Shown: piece by piece, positions 52,637 to 63,463 of the stretch | Layout of the letters: each line of letters begins with the position of its first letter | How positions within the stretch are numbered: the stretch's first letter is position 1 | NCBI GenBank assembly: GCA_963741135.1 | Contig: CAVUHC010000002.1 | Location: forward strand, 682,001-746,000 | Source: Gp6-AA40 sp963741135 | Lineage (GTDB): Bacteria > Acidobacteriota > Vicinamibacteria > Vicinamibacterales > UBA2999 | Reading direction: 5' to 3' | DNA length: 64,000 nt | Made by a program: the position numbers and the translations under genes | The notes under the pieces: generated by a model | Seen by the model: only the letters and a program-made list of their open reading frames with translations | Databases searched by the model: none | What the model was told of the DNA's origin: nothing

Positions 52637-54350
52637 ATGCGCCATTTCCATCATCTTTGGCATTTCCTGAAGGGCTGCGCGGCGAGCGCGTCGTTCATCA
52701 CGACGGTCGCAGTGCTCCTCCTCATTTCCGGCTATCTGCGTGCACAGGCGCCCGCGCTTCCCACCGAGGTGCCGCCGATGCTGCCGCTGAAGCAGGTCGC
52801 GTACATCAAGGCGTCGAACGCCGAAGCGTACGACCACTTCGCGTGCGGGGGCGGAAACCAGGGCCATACCGGAACCTCGATCTCGCTGAGCGGCGACGCG
52901 AACACGATGGCCATCGGCGCGCCGTTCGAGAGCGGCGGGGCGGCGGGCGTCAACGGGAACCAGAACGACAACTCGTCTACGCGTCGGGAGCCGTCTACGT
53001 CTACGTCCGCCAGGGTGACTCGTGGACGCAGCAGGCGTACGTCAAGGCATCCAACCCCGGGCTGAACAGATCATTTCGGATCGTCGGTCGCGCTGAGCCG
53101 CGACGGCAATACGATGGCGGTCGCCGCACACTGGGAAGCGAGCGCCGCGACCGGCATCAACGGCAACCAGAACGACGACTCCATTCCGCAGGCCGGCGCC
53201 GTCTACATCTTCACCCGCACCGGTACCACCTGGACGCAGCAGGCGTACATCAAGGCTTCGAATACCGGCAAGAACGGATGAGGGCAACGTGCTCGGCGAC
53301 GGCGACCAGTTCGGCTTCTCAATCGCGTTGAGCGGCGACGGCAACACGCTGGCGGTCGGTGCCATCACCGAAGACGGCGCGGCGCAGCAGATCAACGGCA
53401 ACGCAGAACGACGACTCGGCGCAGTCTGCCGGCGCGGTGTACGTGTTCACGCGGACGGGCAGCACCTGGACGCAGCAGGCCTATGTCAAGAGCTCGAACC
53501 AGGAGGCTGGTGATCTCCTGGGGTTTTCCGTCGCGCTCAGCTTCGACGGCAACACGCTGGCCGCCGCCGCGTTCGATGAGGACGGGTCAGGCAGGGGGAT
53601 CAATCCACCTTACGACAATAAATCCATTAGTTCCGGGGCGCTCTACGTCTTCACGCGCCAGAACGGCGCCTGGAGCCAGCAGGCGTACATCAAAGGTTCC
53701 AAGGGCGAGACGAGCGACGGGTTCGGCTTTGCCACTGCCATCAGCGACGACGGGAATACCGTCGCGGTCGGCTCCGGCGATGAGGCCTGCCTGACGCCGG
53801 GCATCGATCCTCCAGGGTGCGCCGACGACGCGCCGCCGGGGCGAGGCGCGAACATCTGGGTCGGCGCGGCGTACGTGTTCGTCCGGAGCGGGACCACCTG
53901 GAGCGAGCAGACGTTCATCAAGGCGCACCAACGCACGGCCTTACAACTCGTTCGGCGTCAGGCTGGCGCTGAGCGGCGACGGCAATACGCTCGCCGTATC
54001 TTCCTATCTCGAGGACAACGCAGGCCGTGGCGTCCGTCCGCCGATGGTCCAGCAATTCCTCATCCAGGCCATTTTCAATGGATGGCGGGAGCACCGGAAC
54101 GAGGCGGAGGAATCGGGCGCAGCGTATATCTTCACCCGCAGCGGTACGCAAGTGGACAGCGGGAGCGTACATTAAAGGCGCCAACACCGACGCGGGCGAC
54201 GAGTTCGGCAGCGCCATCGCGCTGAGCGGCGACGGCCACATGATGGTTGTCGGCGCCCACCAGGAGGACGGCGGCGCCCGCGGCATCAACGGCAATCAAG
54301 CCGATAACTCGGCATCTGATTCCGGCGCGGCGTACGTGTTCGCGTACTAG
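52637..54350 (+). CDS. Exported FG-GAP-like beta-propeller protein, several frame breaks
   Basis: Repaired length about 569 residues from the ATG at 52637, after GGAAGG. A hydrophobic signal occupies about residues 12-35. The rest is about six repeats of the pattern Q-x-A-Y-[IV]-K-A-S-N ... F-G-x-S-[IV]-A-L-S-x-D-G-N-T-[LM]-A-V-G-A ... G-A-[VA]-Y-[VI]-F-T-R-x-G-x-x-W-x-Q, as in integrin-type FG-GAP propellers. Breaks occur near 52973 (one base missing) and near 53057, 53283, 53404, 53937 and 54151 (one base extra each). With repairs the repeats line up, so it is probably an intact gene with sequence errors. Likely secreted or surface protein. Confidence 0.7.
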
Positions 54351-54363
54351 GCGATCGCAATCC

Positions 54364-54627
54364 GCGGACGCGGGTATGTCGGGCGCTCGGCCTCCAACTC
54401 CGCATGCCGGGAAAGCGCTCTCGCATTCGCTGCTCTGGCGCTTGCGCGTCGACTAGCGGCTGGCTCGCCGCGACATCCGTCACGCGGCACAAAACGCCTG
54501 CGCTGATTCGGGAAAACGAAAACGCGTTGACGGAAGTCGACGCGGAAGCCTCGCTCGCGCGCTTTCCGGCTTCGCGCCGCCGCGGCATGCTCCGTAGTCG
54601 GCCTCGGCCCGACATACCCGCATCCGC
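54364..54627. repeat. Long-range inverted repeat
   Basis: GCGGACGCGGGTATGTCGGG (54364 on) recurs as reverse complement at 54607-54627 with one mismatch in 21; weaker complementarity around GCATGCCG and GGAAAGCG continues inward. About 220 bases of unassigned sequence separate the arms. May be a small non-autonomous element. Confidence 0.5.
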
Positions 54628-54678
54628 CGCGACGAAATAGAAGAAAAAGCGTAACCCCACTATCAGTATCAGGCGGGC

Positions 54679-54707
54679 ACCAGCGAAGTTCAAGACTGTT
54701 CGCTGGT
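54679..54707. promoter_or_regulatory. Inverted repeat upstream of the alpha/beta hydrolase
   Basis: ACCAGCGAA and TTCGCTGGT, nine-base perfect arms 11 bases apart, end 27 bases before the ATG at 54735. Position fits an operator or a hairpin in the leader. Confidence 0.4.
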
Positions 54708-54734
54708 CCTCGCTCTCTGTATCATCGCCGACTC

Positions 54735-55650
54735 ATGGCGTTGAATGAACGGACTGCCACCAACGTCGGGCCGGCGGGCATCGAGATCGCCTATGAGCGT
54801 CGTGGCAACCTGACCGATCCAGTGGTGCTGCTGATAATGGGTGGGGCGGCGCAACTCGTCCACTGGCCGGAAGGCTTTCTCGCCGCACTGCTGTGTCGCG
54901 GATTGCAGGTCATTCGTTTCGACAATCGTGATGCCGGGTGCTCGACGCATTTCCACGACGCGCCGAAACCGGATGTGCGCGCAGCGCTTGCCGGTGACCT
55001 CTCGTCGGCGGCATACACGTTGTCAGACATGGCTGCGGACACTGTCGGCCTGCTCGACGCGTTCGAAATTAACGCCGCGCATGTCGTCGGTCTCTCGTTG
55101 GGCGGCGCCATCGCTCAGACGATCGCCATCGAGCATCCCGCCCGAATCCTGTCCCTCACCTCGATGATGTCCACCACCGGCAATATGACCGTCGGGCAGC
55201 CGCATCCGGAAACGCTCAAAGCCGTGTTTGGCGGTCCGCCCGCAACCACGCGCCAGGCGGTCATCGATCGCGCCGTGCGCGCGTTCAGCATCATTGGCTC
55301 TCCGGCCTACCCGACCGATGCGACCGCTATCGCTGAACGGGCGGGTCTCGCCTGGGATCGCGGCCACGATGAGATCGGTATTGCGCGGCAGGCTCTCGCA
55401 TTCGTTGCATCAGGCGACCGGACGGCACGCCTGCAGAAGCTCGATGTGCCGGCACTCGTGATTCACGGTCTGTCGGACACGTTGGTCGATGCCAGCGGTG
55501 GTCGCGCCACTGCCGCAGCCATCCCCGGCGCGGAGCTCGTGCTCATCGAGGGGTTGGGACACAATCTCCCGCTTGGTCTCTGGGACCGCATCGCCGATCA
55601 CATCGCCGAGCTGGTGCGCCGTGGCGAAGCGTTGCAGGAACATCCCGTGA
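54735..55650 (+). CDS. Alpha/beta hydrolase
   Basis: About 304 residues. It begins with E-I-A-Y-E-R-R-G and P-V-V-L-L-I-M-G, has the nucleophile elbow G-L-S-L-G-G near residue 121 and the closing H-G-L-S-D and G-H-N-L-P (catalytic His) motifs. The D-R/N-R-D-A-G-C-S block matches the family of haloperoxidase/3-oxoadipate-lactonase-like hydrolases. The frame stays open past the expected end into the next gene; a +1 shift near 55640 gives a stop at 55648-55650, which is used here. Substrate unknown; followed by an MFS gene. Confidence 0.82.
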
Positions 55651-55800
55651 ACACCGTACGGCGCAGGAAGGGCCGGCGCAGTGCGCCATTGAAACATGCG
55701 CCCAGCCGTGCTCCAATACCCGGCGCCTGCCGGGATGGATCTCCTGTGGGCGTTCCCGGTGGCCAGCGCGGTCGTCACCAAACCGCCGAATCGAGGACAC

Positions 55801-57101
55801 GTGGCGAACTGGTTTTCAAGCATGAACGTGCGCGAGCGGCGCACGTTCTGGGCCTGCTTCACCGGCTGGGCGCTGGACGCGATGGACGTCCAGCTCTATG
55901 CGGTCATCATGCCGACGCTGATCGCCGTGTGGGGCATGTCGCAGGCGCAGGCAGGCACGCTGGGCACGGCCGCATTGCTGTTCTCCTCCCTCGGCGGCTG
56001 GCTGGCCGGCATTCTTGCCGATCGGTTCGGCCGCGCCGCCGTCCTGCGGTACGACCATCGTCTGGTTCGCGCTCTTCACGTTTCTGTCAGGGTTCACGCA
56101 GTCGTTCGAGCAGCTTCTGTTCACCCGCAGCATGCAGGGGCTTGGCTTCGGCGGTGAATGGGCCGCCGGCGCCGCGCTCATGAGCGAGGTGATCGACAAG
56201 CGGATCCGGGGCCGCGCCGTCGGCAGTGTCCAGGGCGGTTGGTCGGTCGGCTACGGCACAGCGGTGCTCCTGTTCACGATCGTGTTCAGCGTGGCGGCGC
56301 CCGAGACAGCGTGGCGCTATCTCTTCTTCCTCGGGTTGTTTCCCGCGCTTCTTCGCGCTCTGGATCCGCCGCTACGTGGAGGAGCCGGAAGTCTTCCGGG
56401 AGATGCGGGCCAAGTCGGGCGACCGGCGCTTTCAGTTCCTGGAGATCTTCGGCCGCGGGCTGCGACGCCGGACGATCCTGGCGTCGATGCTCGCCGCGGG
56501 GGGCCTTGGCGGGAACTACACGACGCTGACCTGGCTGGCGACGTATCTCAAGACGGTTCGCAATCTGTCGGTGCTCGGCACCGGCGGCTATCTGGGTGTC
56601 AACATCTTCGGGTCGTTCCTCGGCTACGTCATCAGCGCCCATCTGAGCGACTGGCTCGGGCGCCGCAAGACCTTCGTCATCATGGCGTGCGTGGCGGCAT
56701 TGACCGTCTCCGCCTACACGTTGCTGCCGCTCAGCAACACCGCCGTGCTGCTGCTCGGGTTTCCGCTCGGCTTCTTTCAGTCCGGGATCATCGCGGGCAT
56801 GGGCGCGACGTTTGCGGAGTTGTTCCCGACGCGCGTCCGGGCGACCGGCCAGGGATTTTCGTACAACACCGGTCGGGCTGTCGGCTCGTTGGTGCCGGCG
56901 CTCGTGGGCGTGTTGGCCCCAAGCCTTGGCCTGGGCCCAGCCATGGGGCTGTGTGCCTCCTGCTCCTATGTGTTCGTGCTCATCGCCACGGCCATGTTGC
57001 CCGAGACGCGCGGGCGCGAGCTCGAGATGGCCGTCGACGAAGAGACCCGGTCCGCCCTCCCGCGCTATGCAGCGCCGGTCCCGTCCTTCGGCGAGAAGTA
57101 G
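55801..57101 (+). CDS. MFS transporter, sugar/aromatic-acid type, two frame breaks
   Basis: Repaired length about 432 residues, twelve hydrophobic segments. Start taken as the GTG at 55801 (ATG 55822 possible). Motifs: W-A-L-D-A-M-D-V-Q-L in helix 1, G-W-L-A-G-I-L-A-D-R-F-G-R in loop 2-3, G-L-G-F-G-G-E-W in helix 4, and S-D-W-L-G-R-R-K in loop 8-9, typical of the metabolite:H+ and aromatic acid:H+ symporters. One extra base near 56050 and one near 56355 break the frame. Probably imports an organic acid used by the adjacent TPP enzyme and aldehyde dehydrogenase, by context only. Confidence 0.8.
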
Positions 57102-57110
57102 TCCGTCGGC

Positions 57111-58778
57111 TCAGGCATTGAGCCGGCGGTCGGGCGTGATCTGATTCCGATCCATCACCAGTTCCAGCACCGCTGATCGGTCAGCGGCGCACGCGCGCTC
57201 GAAGGCTGACGCAAAGGCTTCGGTTGTTTCGACGCGCTCGGCGTAGGCGCCAAATGATTGCGCCAGCGCAACGAAGTCCGGCCCCGCCAGGTCAGTGCTC
57301 GAGACGCGTCCGGGAAACCGTCGGTCCTGGTGCATGCGGATCGTTCCGTACATCCCGTTGTTGACGATGAGACAGATGACGCGGGCGCCGTACTGCGCCG
57401 CGGTGGCGAGCTCCTGCGGATACATCAGGAAATCGCCGTCGCCGGCCACGCAGACGGTCATGCGATCGGGATAGCGGAGGCTCGCCGCGATCGATGCCGG
57501 CACGCCGTAGCCCATCGAGCCGCTCGTCGGCGCCAGCTCCGTTCGGGGCCGGCGGTAGGTAAAGAACCGATGCACCCACACGCGTGAAGTTGCCGGCCCC
57601 GTTCGCCAGGATCGCGTCCGCCGGGAGGTGTGTTGCGAGGTGCCGGATGACCACGGCGAGGTCGACGCCGCTAGCGCGGGCCCGCCTCGGGCACGTCGAT
57701 GAAGCTGCTCGTATTCGCGGCGCGCGGATTCGGTCCAGGCCCTCCAGCGCGGCGCACCGATCGGCGCCAGCTCGGCCAATGCGGATCGCCGCGGCCGACG
57801 GTGACGCGGTTATCGGCCAGATCGGCCTGATAGACGCGATTCAGTTCGTTGGGGTCCGCGTGGACATGCACGAGTCGCGCGGCAATGCGCGGTGGCTTGA
57901 GCAGCGAGTACGTCATCGTCTTGACATCGCCGAGGCGCGTGCCGAGCGCGATGATCAGGTCGGCCGCCTTCACGCGCTGCTGCAGGTGTGGCGGCAGGCC
58001 GAGGCTGAGATGCCCCGCATAGCACGGGTGCATCGTTGTCGATCAGATCCTGGCGCCGGAACGAGGTCAGCACCGGCAGCGTGTTCGCCTCCGCGAAGCG
58101 CGCGAGCGCGGCGCACCCCTCATCCGACCAGCACGAACCGCCCACGATCAAGAGCGGCTGGCTGGCGCGCTCCAGCTCGTCGCGCACCGCCGCGAGGTCG
58201 GCGATCGGCCGGCATCGCCTGCACCGGCGTGGAACGGTCGCGTGTCGAGCGACTGAAGACTGCTCCGCCAGCACGTCTTCCGGCAGCGCCAGCACGACCG
58301 GACCCGGGCGGCCGGACGTCGCCACCTGGAAGGCGCGAAGCACGTACTCGGGAATTCGATCGGCTGTCTCGATCTCGGCCACCCACTTGGCCAGCGGCGC
58401 GAACATCTGCCGGAACTCGACTTCCTGGAACGCTTCGCGGCCCCGCACGTCGCGCTGCACCTGGCCGATGAACAGGATCATCGGCGTCGAATCCTGATAG
58501 GCCGTGTGGACGCCGACGCTCGCGTGCGTCGCGCCGGGCCCGCGCGTGACGAAGCAGATGCCCGGACGCCCCGTCAGCTTGCCGTCGGCCTCTGCCATGT
58601 TGGCCGCCGCGCCCTCGTGCTTGGCGACGACGACCGCGATCTGCGGCGTGTCGTAGAGCGCGTCGAGCACGTCGAGATAGCTTTCGCCGGGCACGCAGAA
58701 GAGGCGGTCGACGCCGTGAACGCGAAGCGCGTCGACGAGGATGCGCCCGCCGGGGCGGGTTCCAGGAGTTTCGGACAT
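57111..58778 (-). CDS. Thiamine pyrophosphate-dependent enzyme (acetolactate-synthase/benzoylformate-decarboxylase fold), several frame breaks
   Basis: About 550 residues. The ATG at 58778 follows GCAGGAGAGA. The N-domain has R-L-F-C-V-P-G-E-S-Y and the catalytic Glu in K-H-E-G-A-A-A-N-M-A-E; the central domain has A-D-L-I-I-A-L-G-T-R-L; the C-domain has the TPP motif G-D-G-D ... N-N at A-G-D-G-D-F-L-M-Y-P and L-I-V-N-N-G-M-Y-G-T-I. At least four frame changes (near 58030, 57790, 57660 and 57590) interrupt it, mostly single extra bases. The family includes 2-oxo acid decarboxylases and acetolactate synthase; a decarboxylase feeding the adjacent aldehyde dehydrogenase is the attractive reading but not proven. 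Confidence 0.78.
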
Positions 58779-58799
58779 TGATGATCTCTCCTGCACGGA

Positions 58800-60266
58800 C
58801 TAGACCGTGTGTTTCAGATAGACCGTGCGGCTCTCGGTGTAGAAGTCGAGCGCCAGTTGTCCCTGTTCGCGCATGCCGAAGCTGGAGTCCTTCGTGCCGC
58901 CGAAGGGCAGCTGGTACTCCACGCCCGCCGTGGGCAGGTTGACCGTGATGAGTCCGGCCTCGATGCGATTGACGAACTGATGCACGCGCGACAGGTTGTT
59001 CGACACGATCGACGCGGAGAGGCCGAACTGACGCCGTTGGCCAGCCGCATGGCATCGTCGAAGTCCTCGGCCACCATCAGCGCGAGCACCGGTCCGAAGA
59101 CTTCCTCCTGCGCGATCCGCATGTCCGACGTGACGTCGCCGAAGATGGTGGGCTCGACGAAGTAGCCTTTGTCGTAGGCGCCGCCGGTGAGCCTGTTGCC
59201 GCCGCAGAGCAGCGTGCGCGCCCTTCGCTTCGGGCGATGTCGATGTACGAGAGATCGGTCTCGCAGCTGGGCGTCATCGACCGCCGGCCCGATGTCGATG
59301 CCGGGCTCCAGCGCCGTTGCCGACCTTCAGCGCACGCGTCTTGGCCAGCAGCTTGTCGACGAGCGGCTCGTAGACCGGCCGTTCGATGATGGCGCGGCTG
59401 CAGGCGGTGCACTTCTGGCCGGTGGAGAAGAAGGCGCCGTTGACGAGGATCGACGCCGCGGAGTCGAGATCGGCGTCGGCGAGGACGATCGTCGGGTTCT
59501 TGCCGCCCATTTCGAGCTGGACGCGCAGCTTGCGGCTGCGTCGCCTTCTCGTAGATCAGGTTGCCGACCTCGCGTCGAGCCCGTGAACGAGAGCGCCCGC
59601 AGCGCCGGGTGCTCGAGCATGGCGTTGCCCACCGCGCCGCCTCCGCCGGTCACGAAATTGACGACGCCTGCGGGAACGCCTGCCTGCTCGAGCGCCTCGC
59701 ACGATGCGCAGCGCGCTCAGCGGCGCGAGTGACGCCGGCTTGAGCACCACGGTGTTGCCCGCGACGAGCGCCGGCGCCAGCTTCCAGGCGGGAATGGCGC
59801 TCGGAAAGTTCCACGGCGTGATCAGGCCGACGACGCCGAGCGGCTTGCGGATGCGTGAAGCAGAAGACGTTCTCGCGCTCGGACGGAATCTGGTGGTTGA
59901 ACTGCCGCGCGCCTTCGCCGCCGAAGTAGCGGAGGATGTTGATCGCGCGGTTGCACTTCGCCGGTCGCCTCGGGCAGCGTCTTGCCCTCCTCGCGCGTCA
60001 TCTCCTCGGCCGACCGACGCGAGCTTGCCGTCGAGAATCTCCGCGGCCTTGAACAGGTATTCACCGCGCCGCGGCGCCGGCAGCGCCGCCCACGCCGGCT
60101 GCGCGGCCGCCGCCGCGGCGAATGCGGCATCGACGTCGTCGGCCGTCGACGCCTGGAAGAGGCCGACGATCTCGTCGATGTTCGCCGGGTTCACGTTCGC
60201 GAACGTCGCCTTGGTGCGGCACGCGACCCATTCGCCGCCGATGAAATTGAGGAAGTGTGAGGGCAT
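58800..60266 (-). CDS. Aldehyde dehydrogenase, many frame breaks
   Basis: About 486 residues after repair. The ATG at 60266 follows AAGGAA. Recognisable blocks in order: F-I-G-G-E-W-V near residue 6, T-R-E-E-G-K-T-L-P-E-A, the NAD block I-T-P-W-N-F-P with K-L-A-P-A-L-V-A-G-N-T-V-V-L-K-P, F-T-G-S-T, the catalytic Cys in G-Q-K-C-T-A, and L-P-F-G-G-T-K-D-S-S near the end. These blocks lie in changing frames, at least six breaks, each consistent with a single extra base. Nearest type is the semialdehyde dehydrogenase group. It lies 22 bases upstream of the TPP enzyme on the same strand, so the two form an operon divergent from the receptor gene. Confidence 0.8.
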
Positions 60267-60303
60267 CTTAATTTCCTTGACGTGTTGCGGCAGTCGCCCT
60301 AAT

Positions 60304-60337
60304 GTGCAATGCGATTGTGCAACACGATTCGATCGTG
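60304..60337. promoter_or_regulatory. Operator candidate in the divergent aldehyde dehydrogenase / receptor promoter
   Basis: Two 13-base direct repeats (TGTGCAATGCGAT, TGTGCAACACGAT at 60304-60329) overlap the palindrome CACGAT-TCG-ATCGTG (60323-60337). The site lies in the 159-base region between the two divergent genes, where a shared regulator would bind. Confidence 0.45.
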
Positions 60338-60425
60338 CCGTGCGACGCGACATAGTTATTAGCACGGTTTGTTTCATCGCACGTACAGTCAGTTGCGGCG
60401 AATAGAAATTCTAGGGAGGATTCGC

Positions 60426-63400
60426 ATGAGTGCGCCGAGCGTCGCGAACACTATTGCTGTTGCTCTGGTGGCCATCCTGATGCCGGCGCTGGCATTCGCG
60501 CAGGCATCGATCACTGGAGTCGTGCGCGACGCGTCGGGCGCGGTGCTGCCCGGCGTGACCGTCGAGGCCGCAAGCCCGGCGCTGATCGAGAAGGTGCGGT
60601 CGACGGTCACCAATGACACCGGGCAGTATCGCCTCGAGAACCTGCGTCCGGGCACGTACGCGGTGACGTTCACGCTGCAGGGCTTCTCAACCGTCAAGCG
60701 CGACGCCATCGAGCTGCAGGGCATCGTTCTCCGCGACCATCAACGCCGACATGCGGGTCGGCGCGATAACGGAAACGATTACCGTCACCGGCGAGTCGCC
60801 GATCGTCGACGTGCAGAACACGACGCAGCAGCGGGTGCTCAGCCACGAGATCATCGACGCGATTCCCGACCGGCCGCAGCGACAAGAACCTGGCGACGCT
60901 GATTCCCGGCGTGTCGATCGCCGGCGCCATCAGCCAGGACGTCGGCGGCACGCAGGACCAGGTGTCGTCGCAGTTGGTCGTTCACGGCAGCCGCGGCACG
61001 GATCAGCGTCTGACGCAGAACGGCGTCTCGCTGGGCATCACCGCCAACGGCGCGAATACTCTCATCGTGGCGACCAACCTCAGTGCGTACCAGGAGGTCA
61101 CGATCGACACGGGTGCCGTCTCCGCTGAACTTCCGACCGGCGGCGTGCGCGTGAACTACATTCCGAAAGACGGCGGCAACCGTGTGACAGGTACGTTCGT
61201 CTTCGGCTTCGGCAACGGCAGCATGCAGAGCGACAACTTCTCGGATGCGTTGCAAGCTGCGGGGCTGCGCACGCCGAATGCGTTGAAGCGAAGCTTCGAC
61301 TTCAACCCGGGGATCGGCGGTCCAATCCTGCGCGACCGCCTCTGGTTCCACGTCGCCTACAAGAACCAGAGCACGGAGACCTACTCGGCCGGCATATTGG
61401 CGAATCTCAACGCCAACAATCCCAACGCATGGACGTACTCACCCGACCCGTCGAGCCGGCCGTTCAACAAGGTGGATGGTTCGGATCTCCACGTGCGCGT
61501 CACCTGGCAGGCGCTGCCGAAACTGAAGGTCGGCTTCAGCGATCAGGAGTCGGGGTATTGCGCCTGCGCCGACGGCATCAACGCCACCACCTCGCCAGAG
61601 GCCGCTCTTCATCGCAAGAGTCTCACGCAGCGGAACCTGATGGGCGACTGGACAGCCCCGCTGACCAACAACCTGCTCATCGACGGCGCTTTCATCAACC
61701 GTCATCAGGACCAGGTCCGCACGGTGCCGCCGGGGTTCGACAATCCCGCGATGATCTCGGTGACCGAGCAGGCTCTGGGCAACCTCGTCTACAGAGGTGT
61801 GAACGTCGGCACGGGCAACCCCACCCTTCGGGATTCCTGGTTCTCGACAATGTTCGTGCGCTCGGCGGTGTCGTATTTCACTGGCGGCCACCTGCTCAAG
61901 GCCGGCTTCACGTTCGGCAACGGCAACGAACTTCACCACCTCGGCAACCAGCTGCCCGGGGCAATCCCTTACAGCTACCGCTTCAACAACAGCGTGCCGA
62001 ACCTGATCACGCTCTATGGCTACCCGCTGGCGACGACCTACACCACGGATTCCGACTCGGGCATCTACGTGCAGGACAAGTGGACGACCGGCCGCATGAC
62101 GCTTTCCGGCGGCCTGCGCTTCGATCACTTCGCCAACTCGGCACCCGAATCGGTGGCCGGCCCGACGCTGCTGCTGCCGACGCGAAACCTGGTGTTCCCG
62201 GCCACGGACGGCGTGAACTTCAAGGACATCACGCCGAAGCTGGGCGCGGCGTTCGACGTCCGCGGCGACGGTAAGACCGCTCTCAAGGTAAGCCTGAACA
62301 AGTACGTGCAGGGTCTGAGCTCAGGCGACGCGATCTTCGGTTCGGTGCTGATGCCCATCAACCGCGTCGGCAACACCACCACGCGCGCGTGGAACGACCG
62401 GACGACGTTTCCCGCAGGCGACCCGCGGAACGGAAACTACGTCCCGGATTGCGATCTCGCGCTGCCGGGCATGAACGGCGAGTGCGGCCCCATGGCAAAC
62501 CAGAACTTCGGGGGGCTACTCGGCGGCGCCGTCTACGACCCCGCCATCATGGAGGGCTGGGGCGTGCGCGGTTATAACTGGGAGTTCTCGGCGGGAGTCC
62601 AGCAGGAGCTCCTGCCGCGCGTCTCCCTCGACGTGAGCTACTTCCGCCGATGGTACGGCAACTTCTTCGTGACCGACAATCGCGCGGTGGCGCCCACCGA
62701 CGTGACCGCCTTCAGCGTGACCGCACCGAGCACGGATTCGCGGCTCCCGAGCGCGGGCGAGACGATTGGCGGGTTCTTCGATCTCAACCCGAACAAGGTC
62801 GGACAGGTCGATAACTACATCACCAAGGCGTCGAACTACGGCGACCAGAGCGAGACGTGGTCGGGCGTCGACGTCAACCTGAGCGCGCGGATGCGAGGAA
62901 GCCTCCTGGTGCAGGGCGGCACCAGCACCGGGCGCACCAACAACAACACGTGCGGGGTCCGCGACAAGGTCCCCGAGATGATCTCCCCCGTCACCAACGC
63001 GACGGCGATGCTCAACCCGTTCTGCGACGCGTCGACGCCGTGGCTGACGCAGGTCAAGTTGGTCACCGCATACTCCCTGCCGCGCGTCGGCGTGAATCTC
63101 AGCGGCACGCTGCAGAACCTCCCGGGGCCGGCGCTCAGCGCGACCTACGTGGCGTCAAACGCGATGGTGACGCCCTCGCTCGGGCGGTCGCTCTCCGGTG
63201 GCGCGGCCAACGCGACCGTGAATCTGATCGCACCCAACTCGATCAACTACGATCGATACACGCAGCTCGATCTGCGGATCGGCAAGGCACTCAGGTTCGG
63301 TGCGTACAAGACGTCGGTGAACCTCGACATCTTCAATGCACTGAACGAGAGCTCGATCTTGTCGCTCAACAACACATTCGGCGGGACGACGCCGTGGCTG

Positions 63401-63460
63401 ACGCCGCAGTCGATCATGCAGGGGCGACTCGTCAAGATCAGCGCCCAGTTCGACTTCTAG
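60426..63460 (+). CDS. Oar-like TonB-dependent receptor (second), two frame breaks
   Basis: Repaired length 1010 residues, almost that of the receptor at 33029. The ATG at 60426 follows AGGGAGG. Signal peptide about residues 1-25, then a CarboxypepD_reg-like domain (I-T-G-V-V-R-D-A-S-G-A-V-L-P-G-V-T-V-E-A, G-Q-Y-R-L-E-N-L-R-P-G-T-Y). Breaks near 60729 and 60868 are each cured by deleting one base, joining T-I-N-A-D-M-R-V-G and then S-D-K-N-L-A-T-L-I-P-G (plug). From 60911 the barrel is intact to the terminal F-D-F. Divergent from the aldehyde dehydrogenase; a secreted-family member follows after three bases. Confidence 0.87.
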
Positions 63461-63463
63461 CGT

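Larger units (their letters stand above)
54351..54734. other. 384-base spacer with inverted repeats
   Basis: No gene recognised. It contains the long inverted repeat pair at 54364-54384 / 54607-54627 and the operator-like hairpin at 54679-54707 just before the hydrolase gene. Confidence 0.55.

Noticed and set aside
54404..54693. Short frames on both strands of the 54.4-54.7 kb spacer
   Set aside because: Composition follows the inverted repeat; no start signal or family match.
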